Positions 1 to 10,042 of a stretch of 64,000 nt of DNA are shown here, one piece after another; within the stretch, counting starts at the first letter, position 1; each line of letters starts with the position of its first letter. A program made the translations under genes and the position numbers. The notes under the pieces are model-generated. The model worked only from the letters and a program-made list of their open reading frames with translations, searched no databases and had not been told where the DNA came from. The stretch comes from Actinernus sp. WN-2022 (taxonomy: Eukaryota; Cnidaria; Anthozoa; Actiniaria; Actinernidae): positions 136,048,365-136,112,364 of the forward strand of contig JAOWCC010001634.1 in NCBI GenBank assembly GCA_030867875.1, written 5' to 3'.

Positions 1-2
1 GC

Positions 3-83
3 CAGGATCTGGTCGCGTCATTTCATTGGCTTTTATATGATAATTAGGCATACTAGCCAATCAAATAACGCGACCAGATCCTG
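3..83. repeat. 81-bp imperfect palindrome
   Basis: CAGGATCTGGTCGCG at 3-17 is exactly inverted at 69-83, and ATTGGC/GCCAAT continue the pairing inward. It is a short foldback, possibly a MITE end, upstream of gene copy 1. No coding capacity is visible in 84-215. Confidence 0.7.
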
Positions 84-215
84 TCCACGAAACGTCATCA
101 GTATGGGATTTTCCGTCTCAAGACGCAGACGTCTCTCTCGGGGGCCATATTTTGATTGTGGTTCCCGATGCGAGACTGCTGTATTCGCAGGCTAGGAAAA
201 TCTAAGGCAATCAAT

Positions 216-229
216 GTTTCTTCTAACAG
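216..229 (+). promoter_or_regulatory. Splice-acceptor-like tract directly before the start codon
   Basis: The pyrimidine-rich TTCTTCTAACAG ends exactly at the A of the ATG and is conserved before copy 2 (48179-48190). It suggests the annotated first exon follows an untranslated upstream exon. That exon and the promoter are not identified. Confidence 0.45.
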
Positions 230-1619
230 ATGGCACTTTTTGCACACGTGACCATCATGCTCTTGCTATGTGTTGCACAAGTGCCAAGTCAGCAGATATT
301 CCCTCAAGGGACATGCTACAAAGGGTCTTTCTCCAGTAAGAAGCACGTAATCAAGGGACATCATCTGGTGGGGTTCTCCTACAGGAACATCAGTGTCCCA
401 GTTGTCCAGACGTGTTTCTCGGCCTGCTCGAATGACTGTCGATGTAAAGCGTTCCAAATGAAAAGTACGACGTGTGAGCTGCTTGATGAGGACAAGAAGT
501 CGAAGCAAGCCAAATTTAGGTCCAATTCAGGATACATGTACTACGATTTGCAGCAGACGATTGTGAGACAGGTAAGGGGAGGACGTAAAAACTCATTATA
601 AAGGCATAAATACGGCGATATTTTTGGAACGGAGCTATCTGTGTGAGGTAAAGGATTTGTGTGTGAAAATCCTTGAAAAATTGTTTTAGAAGATGAAGTT
701 TTAATTAGAGACTGAATTAGATATGCTAGTATTATATTAAAATTCAGTAATATTAGTAGAGTTGTTTCCAAAATATTCTAAGAACCTTAGTGTCAATTAT
801 GTTTTACAGACTTCCCACATGTCCAGTTGTAGCAATGGCTGTTGTCTTTATAAACTGTGCCTAAACGGAGGAACATGTACAGAGCACTGCAACGACCCTA
901 AAACAAAATTCACCTGCAAATGCAGTGAATCTTGTTCAGGTAAAGTGTGCGAGAAGTGTGTCTACGAATCCTGTATGAAGAAGCTGAAAGAGTCTCGTGC
1001 CATCGGTGAGATGCCACAAGAAGGAGTTTACCAACTCGTGGATGAAGCTGGCAGTGTTTTCCCTGCCTATTGTGCCTTTAATGGAAGTAAAAGCTGGACT
1101 CTAATCGAATCTTTCGCCTTAAAAAATAAACAATTGTTCGGGAATAAAGCTTTCGCTGAAAACTATCCCATGAACGAGATGTCACCAAACTGGGAGAGCT
1201 ACAGACTCCCCCTGAAGGCAATGAAGCACGTGAAGACCAACTCCACATTGTACAAGGCTGGCTGTAACTATAACCCGATGGAACCAACTTCTACAGCAGC
1301 CCCAGACCAACTCCTAGGGAGAATGGACGCCTATGATATTATGACCTCCGTGTCCACCTTGGGAAAATGCGTTAAGTATTTAAACATAAATATCAGAGGA
1401 CACTCATGTCAAAGCTGTACAGCTTCTACCTGGCAAATTGTTGGAAGTCATCATGTCCATATCGACACTCCAACCTTGTTTAGTTGCAGTTTCAAGCCAA
1501 CTGGAGCGGTGGATAGCGAAGACAGCTTTGGTCTATATAACTCTGTTAACCCGGCGTCATCATGTACGGCATCAGGAGACTCGACTACACAGTGGTGGAT
1601 GGGAGCCGAAGGACAATAA
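230..1619 (+). CDS. SOMP5-like secreted EGF/fibrinogen-type matrix protein, copy 1 (join 230..571, 810..1619)
   Basis: Two coding exons join in phase 0 to give 383 aa. Exon 1 ends at the donor CAG|GTAAGG (572) and exon 2 starts after TTTTACAG (809). Residues 1 to about 22 form a hydrophobic signal peptide. Residues 29-82 hold six cysteines in a PAN/apple-like pattern with an N-glycosylation site at N53. Residues 121-164 are cysteine-dense and include an EGF-like core (CLNGGTC). Residues 169-383 resemble a fibrinogen C-terminal or CUB-like globular module ending in TQWWMG. This order matches the coral skeletal organic matrix protein 5 type, so a secreted role in the skeletal or extracellular matrix is inferred from family resemblance, not shown. 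The start was chosen because it gives the signal peptide and because a splice-acceptor-like tract directly precedes it. The gene looks intact. Other secreted EGF/fibrinogen-type proteins remain possible. Confidence 0.85.
572..809 (+). other. Intron 1 of SOMP5-like copy 1
   Basis: A 238-bp GT-AG intron in phase 0. The donor reads CAG|GTAAGGGGAGG and the acceptor TATGTTTTACAG. It carries only a G4 tract after the donor and no inserted element, so it is the reference for the enlarged intron in copy 2. Confidence 0.8.
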
Positions 1620-1854
1620 ATGATAGGGTTCGACCCTAAAGGGCACTCCCTCTCAAATGGTTTCTTCGAGTTTTTCTAAAAATACAACTACATAAATAAC
1701 AAACTGGGATAGAAGACAGACCTTACAAACGTTCTAACTGTTTTGACAAAGGATAGCAAAGATGAAAGTGGATTTCTAAACTACTGGAATTTCTGCAAAT
1801 TACTGGAAAGGTTCATCTCTACTGACTTTCAAGCTATCTGATGCATACAATACG

Positions 1855-1959
1855 TAGTGAGGACAGCTTTGGGCTTTATATATGGCATTAAGTTACTACA
1901 GGTTCATCGTGCACGCGGGATCAGAAAACTCAATCACTCAATGGTGGTTGGGAAAATGA
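1855..1959 (+). pseudogene. Relic of a SOMP5-like C-terminal exon
   Basis: The DNA encodes a SEDSFGLY-like string, then after a frameshift GSENSITQWWLGK and a stop. These correspond to SEDSFGLY and SGDSTTQWWMG at the end of the intact gene 240 bp upstream. Only the last ~35 codons remain, so it is probably the residue of a third, tandem gene copy. Confidence 0.75.
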
Positions 1960-2354
1960 GATCTATATGGACTGAGTAGAATTCAAGGTTCGAGTTTATG
2001 GACCTAGAAGAAGTCAAGGTTCCAGTTTATGGACCAAGAAGAAGTCAAGGTCAATTAAATAAGTTAAGAAAAGAATGTCGTTTATATGCCCTAGGCCTGT
2101 TCTATAAGTGGAACCGACAAGCTTCACCAATACAAAATAAAGACGCTGAGGAATAGCGAACACTTGCGGAGAATGTCGCGCGAGAAGACGGAAAACCCTT
2201 GAACTAATCGGTTTGCACGATTCAGAGTTATCTTAAGTTCCATATACACCAATTTCAAAACGGTTGTATAAAATGTTGTATGTTCAAAAGGGCCAAGCAA
2301 CGTGCCAAGACAAAACAGAACGGCCAATGGTTACGTATTTTTTTCGAATCATGA
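1960..2354. other. No gene; possible polyadenylation signal
   Basis: No coding region is visible. An AATAAA hexamer lies at 2136-2141 on the + strand and could serve the SOMP5-like transcript. Two similar 25-bp stretches containing AAGTCAAGG(T) lie at about 1985-2050. Confidence 0.4.
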
Positions 2355-2801
2355 TTAATATCAGAAGTCCATAACCAGAAGTGTCCATCTGGTATTGGGG
2401 TAGCGGCCCATCAGTTTACAGAGTAGTCTATTTTTAGAAATGCTTATCTCAAATTTCGCGGGGAAAATCAATGGCGGACATTGGGTCAGATGCGAGAGTT
2501 ATGGCTCCGGGGGAGGCACTCATGGACACGACGTAAATGAGATGTGCGGCGGTACCGGATAAAGGTTTGAGCCCAATTTGGAAAACTAAGTCTTGTTTTG
2601 GAGCAAATCAATTCGGGTTGATTTTCATAAATTTTATTGGAAATTCTGGTTAATAAAAACACCTTCATTACATTTTATTTTGCAAACTGGGTCGGGCTCT
2701 GAAGACGATACCTCACATACCTCCCCTTTATTATGCAAGCAGTGCCCCCCGGTTTGAAGCTCAGTACATACAGGTCGCCAAGCGGTGCTACAAACTACAA
2801 A

Positions 2802-3531
2802 CAAGGTCACCCAACGAAGTTTTCGGTTAAAAAGCTGTTCGGGAGAGTAAGTTAGCCTAAAAATTTCGGATTTGAAAAAATTGTCCCTAGAAAATTGTTT
2901 TCTGAAATACTGGCTAGAAAATTTGTTTTCAATCCCTAGAAAATTATAGAAGAAAAGGGAGACTAAAAGGTTTCCCTTAAAATATTCGTGCCTATTCGTC
3001 TGATCAATAGAGTACGAGCTTTCCCCTAAAATATTCGTACGTTTTCGTCTGATCAATAGAGTCAGAACGATCCGGAAAAAAACATTGGTTGGAATGAAAA
3101 AAAAACACATATTATCACAAATCAATTAGTGAAGCGGCCACCTAAAGTTTTCGAGAACACATTTTCATTCTCTAAGAAATTCTGACATCTAAAATCCGAA
3201 AGAATAAACCTTTAGCAAATGGAGGTCACCTAAAAGAATTGCCTAAAGGAAAAAAGAACCCCTAAAAAATTCGTACCTCCACAAAACTTTGCAACATGAA
3301 GTTACTTGGGCAAGAAAATTCATGTTTCTGTTCTAGACTACTAACAAATTCGTAGGCCGGAATATTTTGCCATAGTATTTTCGGTTGACGCGATTTCCAC
3401 CTAGAAAATCCGAACAGCTAATAGCTTTCTAGAATACGTCAAAAGACATAGTAGGAGCCTTAAAATGGCTAGACGAGCTGCATACAACTGGTTTCAAACG
3501 AATTAAAAAAAGTACTCGTTGGGTGCCCTTG
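2802..3531. mobile_element. 730-bp element with CAAGG(G)CACCCAACGA ends, copy 1
   Basis: The ends are inverted (CAAGGTCACCCAACGA and TCGTTGGGTGCCCTTG), with TACAAA duplicated at 2796-2801 and 3532-3537. The interior is a chain of degenerate short motifs of the CTAGAAAATT/CTAAAAATTCG type. A reverse-oriented copy lies at 55675-56403. It is nested in the 2362-6034 element. A reading frame crossing it is not conserved as a protein. Confidence 0.85.
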
Positions 3532-4224
3532 TACAAAGCTAAGTATACGATGGCAAATGTCGGGCTTTTGCCGACTAAAATTGAAGATATTGGAATTGTA
3601 ATGAAACGAAATGTATAGACTTATCATCTGTGCCTCTGCTAATGGATCTTGGGGTGATTTGAGAACTGAAGTTAAAAGTGATTTTCAAGTCTTCAATTGT
3701 TGACTAGCGACGAGTATAAAAGTTTGAATTATGACAATGAATGAAATCGGAACCGTAAATTCACATTCATCTGGCCAGGAACAACTGACATTATACAAGG
3801 ACAAAATTAAATCAAAGTAAGCCAAGTTTACTTTTAATTTTTTATTTAATTGTTTTGTTTTTAATCCATTGAAATCGGCCTTGGAAACTCGGTCGCATAT
3901 GACCCGTTGCCGTGAGGCAGTTGATTCGAATCTTCTAATAATCTTGTTCACCGGTTGCCTGAAGAAAAAAACCTTGTTTGTACCAATTTTAAGAACTGGA
4001 ATTTCATTTCCAGCTGCGATAGTTGCGTTCAATTTTCTAGTTTTCGATTGTAAAGTTTATTCTTGGAGATGTATAACAGTTAGTGTCTTTAATAAAACAG
4101 CAAAGTGACAACTGTTTCATTGTTTGATTGTGCTTGATGAACTGCCTGGAATCAAATTTCGCTTCTTGCTAGTGCTAAGTGTACCAGAAATTGTCTTTTT
4201 TCACAGGTTATAGCTATTTTCTTT

Positions 4225-5340
4225 CAGTTCCAGGAAGAGACCATCACCTAAGAGAACCGATCCCCCATACTAGCCTCTCTCCCCATGATAGTCTGCGCCG
4301 ATTTATTTTTAGCTTGCATAAATTAGTTGGATTATTTTTACCACTATCGGATTGGTTGTGGGTGTCACGTGTCCGAATGGACCGGCCGGCGGCGAGAAAA
4401 GAAGAATGCATTCAGTGTTTTACTCAGTAACCAAAGCATTCAAAATTTTCTACTTTCACGACAGTTACTCTACAGATTCATATTGGTTACGGTATTGCAA
4501 AAGCATGTCCGATTATTTACGATATTATAGGTTCTATTTCTAATTTCTTTAGCGAATTGTAAGCGTCTGTTTACGATAATTCCAAACTCAGTCAGTCAGT
4601 GTTTCAGATGAACTGGATTTATAATTTCGCAAAATTGTGGTCAAAAGTCGATGCGTACTTGCTTGCTATAAACTGAACGTTTCTAAAATTATTAGCATGA
4701 AATACAGCAAATAATCCGGTCAGTTCCCTGGGTATGTTATCTAGCTATACATGAATATGAACTACAGGGAAAGAGTATTTATAAGGTAAGCGAAGTTTCA
4801 ATAACAACGATACGGGATTGTTAATTTATTCTAATTTTTGGAAGATTTTCCATGCTCGCTCTGGCTACAAACTGAACGGAATACGACTTCATTTCCTTTG
4901 ATAGTTTCACGAAATTCAGGTCACTCCAGTTTCTTTTCACGGCTTCCAGGTCACATCTGAATTTCCTACGGGTCTGGCTTTTTCCCAGTCAAATTCAAAC
5001 GGCAATATTTTTAACGGGTTTTCAAATTACACTCCGTAGCTTATATTAAATTCAAAGTTCATTTTCTCAAGTCTCCAAGTCAGATCAGGTCAGATCCGTC
5101 CCATACCCGTCCGGGTAGTAAGTTTAGAGAGCAACACATAATTCAAAGCCAGTTTTGAAGCTTCGCATCCATCGCCCCTCTTTCTTTGTTGAAATCAAGA
5201 TGGAGCGATGAAAATCCGCGAGGAGCTGGAACCAAATCTTAAAATAGCATCGTGACGTCCACTGAGCCAAAAATAGATTGGCGCAGACTATCATAGGGTA
5301 CGAGATCAGTTCTCTTAGGTGATGGTCTCTTAGTTCCAGT
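4225..5340. repeat. Internal inverted repeat pair
   Basis: The arm at 4225-4310 (AGAGACCATCACCTAAGAGA) is repeated in reverse at 5267-5340, with about 1 kb between. It is either a second nested inverted-repeat element or a subterminal structure of the host element. A short match, AGAGACCATCACCTA, also occurs near 27811. Confidence 0.6.
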
Positions 5341-6090
5341 CGATTATTAAGCCTTGCTTGCTTGCTTTTATCTGCCAAACGCAAATTACTTACAGGATTT
5401 TCAAATGTTCACTTGAGCTCAAACTCAAAGTAAACAAACTCGGTGCACTTAATTACTCTTGAGAGAACATGTGATTGTCTTTTTCAGTACATTTCTTAGG
5501 TCATATTATAAACAAAAATAGCAAGATTTCTATGTGATATTTATCACTTGCTGTATTTATGCCAAATATCACTAAAAGAATCTGTGTTTATGAACCAAAA
5601 GACAAAACTTAGCTTCGTTCTGTATGCATCACACAAGTGTTGTAAACACGAAGTCTGAAACGGATGAAACGGGAAAATAAAAGGTTACAAAGGAACCACA
5701 TGTTCTGGTTTATAATAGTCTTTCCTGAACATGTGGTGCTCACCAGTTCTTGCCTGTTATAAATGAGAAATAGCTGATTATCAAGAAGTTTCTACACTAG
5801 CAAGTAGCATTCGCTCGCCTTGTCCTCCAACATTTTGTCGCATATATAATTAACTGTACAATATTACAAACAAAGGAAATCGCTGTATTAGCCAATCAGG
5901 TACTGCTGATAAATTTTCGAAGAATATGTTTGGCTGCGAGATGGCGGGAAAAGCTTTCTATAAATAGACTACTCTGTAAACTGATGGGCCAAACCCTATA
6001 GTGGGAGATGGACACTTCTGGTTATGGACTTCTGTTAATATTTATTAGATAATTACTGAGGCCGACAGCAATATTAGAAATATTTAGTGT

Positions 6091-6112
6091 AGAGAGAGAG
6101 AGAGAGAGAGAG
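6091..6112. repeat. (AG)n microsatellite
   Basis: Eleven uninterrupted AG dinucleotides just inside the left inverted repeat. Confidence 0.95.
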
Positions 6113-6344
6113 GACAATAGGACAATAGGGTGGACGAGGAAGAGTTATCAGATATTGCAACCATGCAGCACACTTTTATTTTATTATTATTGCAGCCAGA
6201 ATTTGTTGCCTATAGCTGCACTATTATTAATATCAGTTTTCTGCCAGAATTATTACCTACCGGTAACTTAAAATGGACATCAAAGGCATATATATTGCCT
6301 TTACATTAATAAAAGGTAACCTGGTAAGGAAACGATGTAAAAAG

Positions 6345-6435
6345 AGTCCAGCAACCGCGTGTGACTTGAACCCCCAACCGTATGAATGCTCCCGATTTCA
6401 AGTTCGCTAATTTACCCACTACACTATCAGACACG
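6345..6435 (-). repeat. tRNA-like segment, possible SINE head
   Basis: On the minus strand a box-A-like TAGTGTAGTGGG is followed about 50 bases later by a box-B-like GGTTCAAGTCA. No clean cloverleaf is visible, so this looks like a tRNA-derived SINE head rather than a functional tRNA. Confidence 0.3.
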
Positions 6436-6440
6436 TTTGC

Positions 6441-7034
6441 TGAAATGTGGAAGAGAAAATAAAAATGGATACCTTGGGATCAGTAACTGTTATTCAACAA
6501 AATGGCCGGCAAGCAATGCTTCTTAATGATTCAAGAACACAGGTTTTATTGTACTGACGGCAATTCCCACCTAAAATGAGACAATATGTACTAGTTTCAT
6601 TGTTTTGTGTAAAAACTATGCAAGAATAATATAGAAGGCGTGGCTTTAAGTCTAGATAAAGAATGAGCTGAAAGCGAGAGTTTGTAAATCCCATAACGAT
6701 CGAACGCAAATTCTTTATTCGCACTTATCAAACGTATAGATGTAGTATTCAGTTATTTTGGCGATACGACTTATTTTGGTCGAGAAAATCGAAGCAAAAG
6801 TTTATGTAAATCAGGACGAAGTTGAATTAAAGACACTGATGGTTTATTTATTTCCTTTGTTTTTGCTTCATGAATTATTAATGAGTTTGATAATGTCTGA
6901 TATAGCGTACATGCAGTACAGACTGGATGTTGAACAATAACTATATGCGCCCTCAGCTGACTGCAATATTTTTTAGTAAAAACCCGATTGCCTCCGATTC
7001 CTTTGTTTGTTCAAGCACATTTAATCTCTAAATT
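6441..7034. other. No gene seen
   Basis: AT-rich sequence with only short reading frames (60-76 codons) that show no recognisable motif. Confidence 0.5.
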
Positions 7035-7040
7035 CCCCGG

Positions 7041-7163
7041 CTCATTACAAATGCAAGGGAATTAAAATTTAGAAATATGCATTGTCTTCAACAGGGAAAT
7101 TTCTAAACTTCCCTGCAAGAACAATGCATATTTCTAATTTTCCCTTGCATCGTAATGAGGGAA
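7041..7163. repeat. 123-bp hairpin
   Basis: CTCATTACAAATGCAAGGGA at the left is inverted as TTCCCTTGCATCGTAATGAG at the right. The arms continue through ATGCATTGTCTT and AAGAACAATGCAT. A further partial arm follows (about 7159-7184). Confidence 0.7.
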
Positions 7164-7175
7164 AATTAGAAGACA

Positions 7176-7987
7176 ATGCAGGCTGGACATGAGAGGGTGA
7201 AAAACATATTCAACTCCTGCTGCCCTCTGGCACGACTAGCCCTGCGCTCCCGGGTGAAAAAGTTGAACCCAAACTGACCTGGCTTCATTATAACCTTCAA
7301 CGTAATCCATGTGGGATCACGTATTTCAATCTGCACGTTCTTCTCTTATTTCTCAAACCCGATTCTTCCATGTGGGATACCATATACGCATGACCTTTAA
7401 ATATTTAGTCAAGCACATAATTACATTGTGTTTTACTGCTATTTTTCTCAAAAACAACACACTTGTCCCCAGGGGAAGCCAAGGTCATTCAATCGAGCAT
7501 TAAAATGTTTTCGAAAGCAACTCAAATGCGACGTCTTTAGTTTAGGCAAAGAAAACTAAACTTCTCAGAGATTTGTTCCGTTCCTCGGCGATCAGAGTAT
7601 TACAAAGTTATACCATGACAATTCGGGAAAGCGGCCTCGGGACTTCATAATACCCTAATAATACTCTTTATTTGCACCACTATTTAGAATTTTACAAAAC
7701 TAAAAGAAAAATTATCTTATAAATTACCATATACATACATTACAAAGGAAAGGCAATGAAAGAGAGTGCAGGGGAGCTGGAGTAACCTAGGTTTTCGAAG
7801 GCAACTCCCCATTAAATAAATTTCACATAAATAAGGTCAAGGTGCAGTATTTCTGTGAAGGGAACATGACAATAAAATAAGTTAACATATAGTATTTTAA
7901 TTAATCTTAATTAATTTATCTGTAATACAATAATATACAATTATTAATTATAATAATTATGCACTGAAGTCTATGATATAATTAATG
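7176..7987. other. No gene; probable 3' untranslated end of LINE A
   Basis: The stretch is non-coding. On the minus strand GGTGCAAATAAAGAG near 7660-7675 resembles a LINE polyadenylation end, so LINE A may extend this far. The rest is AT-rich with TTAATTAA-type strings. Confidence 0.35.
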
Positions 7988-8931
7988 TCAATTATATCTA
8001 AGTAAACAAAGTTGTTTGATTTCTCTTTTAAACTGGTTTCTTGAAAGATTTCTAATTGAATCTGGGATTGAGTTCCAAGTTTGTATACCAGTGAATTTGA
8101 GTGAAAATTTTCCATAGTTAGTAGAAATTGAAGGTAAATGATAGTTACGTGTGGAAAAGCGTGTGAAGTGAGAATGAATACATATTAGAAGCTTGTTTGA
8201 AGTATTTAGAGAAGGCAGGAGGTAAGTTATTATTAGTATAATCATACATGAAAAGGGAAATTTGGGTAAATGTAATGTCTTTTAATTGGAGGATACCTAG
8301 ATCTTTGTATATTGGAGGTACATGGGTTTGAAAGTGAGGAAATGTCATTATTCTTAAGGCTTTATTGTTTAGGACATTTAGTTGGTTTAAACAAGTTTTA
8401 TATGTATTACCCCAAGTTATGTTACCATACTGGAGGTAGGGATAAATGAGCGAGTAGTACACTTGTTTGAGTGTATTTAAGTCACGATAGTATCGTAGCT
8501 TAGATATAATTCCAAAATTCTTAGATATTTTTTACGGACGATATTAACATGATATTTCCATGTCAGATGTTGATCTATGTGGACGCCAAGATATTTGAAT
8601 GAGTCAGTTTGTTGTAATGGATGGTCACCCAATGTTATGTTTGATGGTTTTTTTCGTTTTTTGGGTGAGGAAATTATCATGTAATATTTAGACTTTTTGA
8701 CGTTAACTGGAAGTTTATTAGCTTTAAGCCAGTCTACTAATTGAATAAGTTCTGTATTGTATCATATGCAAACAATCTTATTGCTAATAGTTCACTACAG
8801 TTTGCAATGTCATTAATATATATAAGAAATAATAAAGTTCCTAAATTTGAGCCCTGAGGGATACTACAAATAATATCAGAAGTTGTAGAGAGGATGCTAT
8901 TCAAGTCAACAAATTGTTGTAGGTTAGTTAA

Positions 8932-9635
8932 AGTGCCAATAACCCCCAAAAAAATATTTTTAACGTCTATTCTGTATAGCGCCCTGACAAAGAATTCGAA
9001 AAAATAAAAGTGAAAAAACTAAACTTCGACGATTTTACTGGCGTCAAAGTTAGCGAAAACATCCGTTTTGGGCTTCCTGTTTCCAGTTGGAAGTCAGCGC
9101 GAGTCTTGGTGAGGGCCTGGAATTATGACGTCAATCGGGCGCATTTTACTACAACTACCAGAATCCTTTGCACGGTTTCTTTTGTTCCTTTAATTTAGAC
9201 TATTGTCTTGGTATTCTCAAAGGAGTTGGAAAATCTGAATAAGAAAAAGAATTCAAAAAGGAAAAACGTCCTATTATAGTCTAATCAATAGGAAATAAAC
9301 TCCATCACAAGAAAGAGCACAACGAAATTAGTAAATTTACCAACTTTGGTGATATTTCATTGGATATTTATCATGTGGTGAGCTTGCAAGAGTCGCAGAA
9401 ATAAGAGACGTTTCTATGGGATTGAACGAACGCCTGACTACATACACGTCACAGGCCACTGGTCTCCAGGCTCCCAAAGGGAATTGAAAACTGACGGCCA
9501 CATGTTCTGGTTCTCAACTTTAAAACGCCGTAAAAAAAGTACTGTTGAGTTTTAGCCTCCTATTTTTGCCTTAAGTTCTAAATAATGGTTTAAAGTTTCA
9601 ATTCCCAAAAAATAATTTTTGGGGTTATAGGCACT
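8932..9635. mobile_element. 704-bp TTAA-inserted MITE inside LINE A
   Basis: The ends are AGTGCC(A/T)ATAACCCC and its inverse, with TTAA at 8928-8931 and 9636-9639. It separates the LINE RT segment ending WFKTYL from the segment starting QQFVDLN, so it inserted after the LINE did. TTAA targeting fits the Kolobok or piggyBac groups. No transposase is encoded. Confidence 0.8.
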
Positions 9636-9876
9636 TTAAGTAGGTCTTAAACCATTCAAAAGTGGATCCCCTAATACCATAATGCTGTAACTTCGATAGG
9701 AGAATGTCATGATTGACAGTGTCGAATGCTTTTGAGAAATCTATAAAGATAGCACAGGTATAAAGGGATTGGTTCATCGAATTTAGGAGATTGTCAATGA
9801 TTTCACACAATGCTAAGGCAGTTGAATGATTTTTCCTGAATCCAAACTGATATTCATAGAATAGATTATGTTTATC

Positions 9877-10042
9877 CAGGGGTGGATCCAGGGTTTGGAC
9901 TGAGTAGTTTACTCTGACAGAGTAAACTACTCATACCCCACCCACCCCACCCCTCCTAGTAATAAACTACCTAAAATTTAGAGGTTTGAAAAAAGTTGAG
10001 TAGTTTACGGAAATAACATAAACTACCCTGGATCCACCCCTG
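9877..10042. mobile_element. 166-bp hAT-like MITE inside LINE A
   Basis: It opens CAGGGGTGGATCCAGGGT and closes with the exact inverse. TTATC directly repeats at both borders (9872-9876 and 10043-10047). Removing it rejoins a LINE RT stretch (DKHNLFYEYQFGF). An internal palindrome, GTAGTTTACTCTG/CAGAGTAAACTAC, is present. CAGGGGTGGATCCAG-type ends are common among hAT MITEs. Confidence 0.85.

Larger units (their letters stand above)
2362..6034. mobile_element. 3.67-kb non-autonomous inverted-repeat DNA transposon
   Basis: CAGAAGTCCATAACCAGAAG opens the left end, and its imperfect reverse complement closes the right end. The match runs about 75 bp inward, including AGACTACTCTGTAAACTGAT. The 7-bp TTAATAT flanks both sides (2355-2361 and 6035-6041) as a target duplication. 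A CAG start would suit the hAT superfamily, whose usual duplication is 8 bp, so the class is uncertain. The interior has no recognisable transposase, only short unsupported reading frames. It contains a nested 730-bp element and an internal inverted repeat. Confidence 0.75.

Noticed and set aside
2634..3125. 163-codon minus-strand frame as a gene
   Set aside because: It crosses the border of the 730-bp element and is not preserved in the second copy at 55675-56403.
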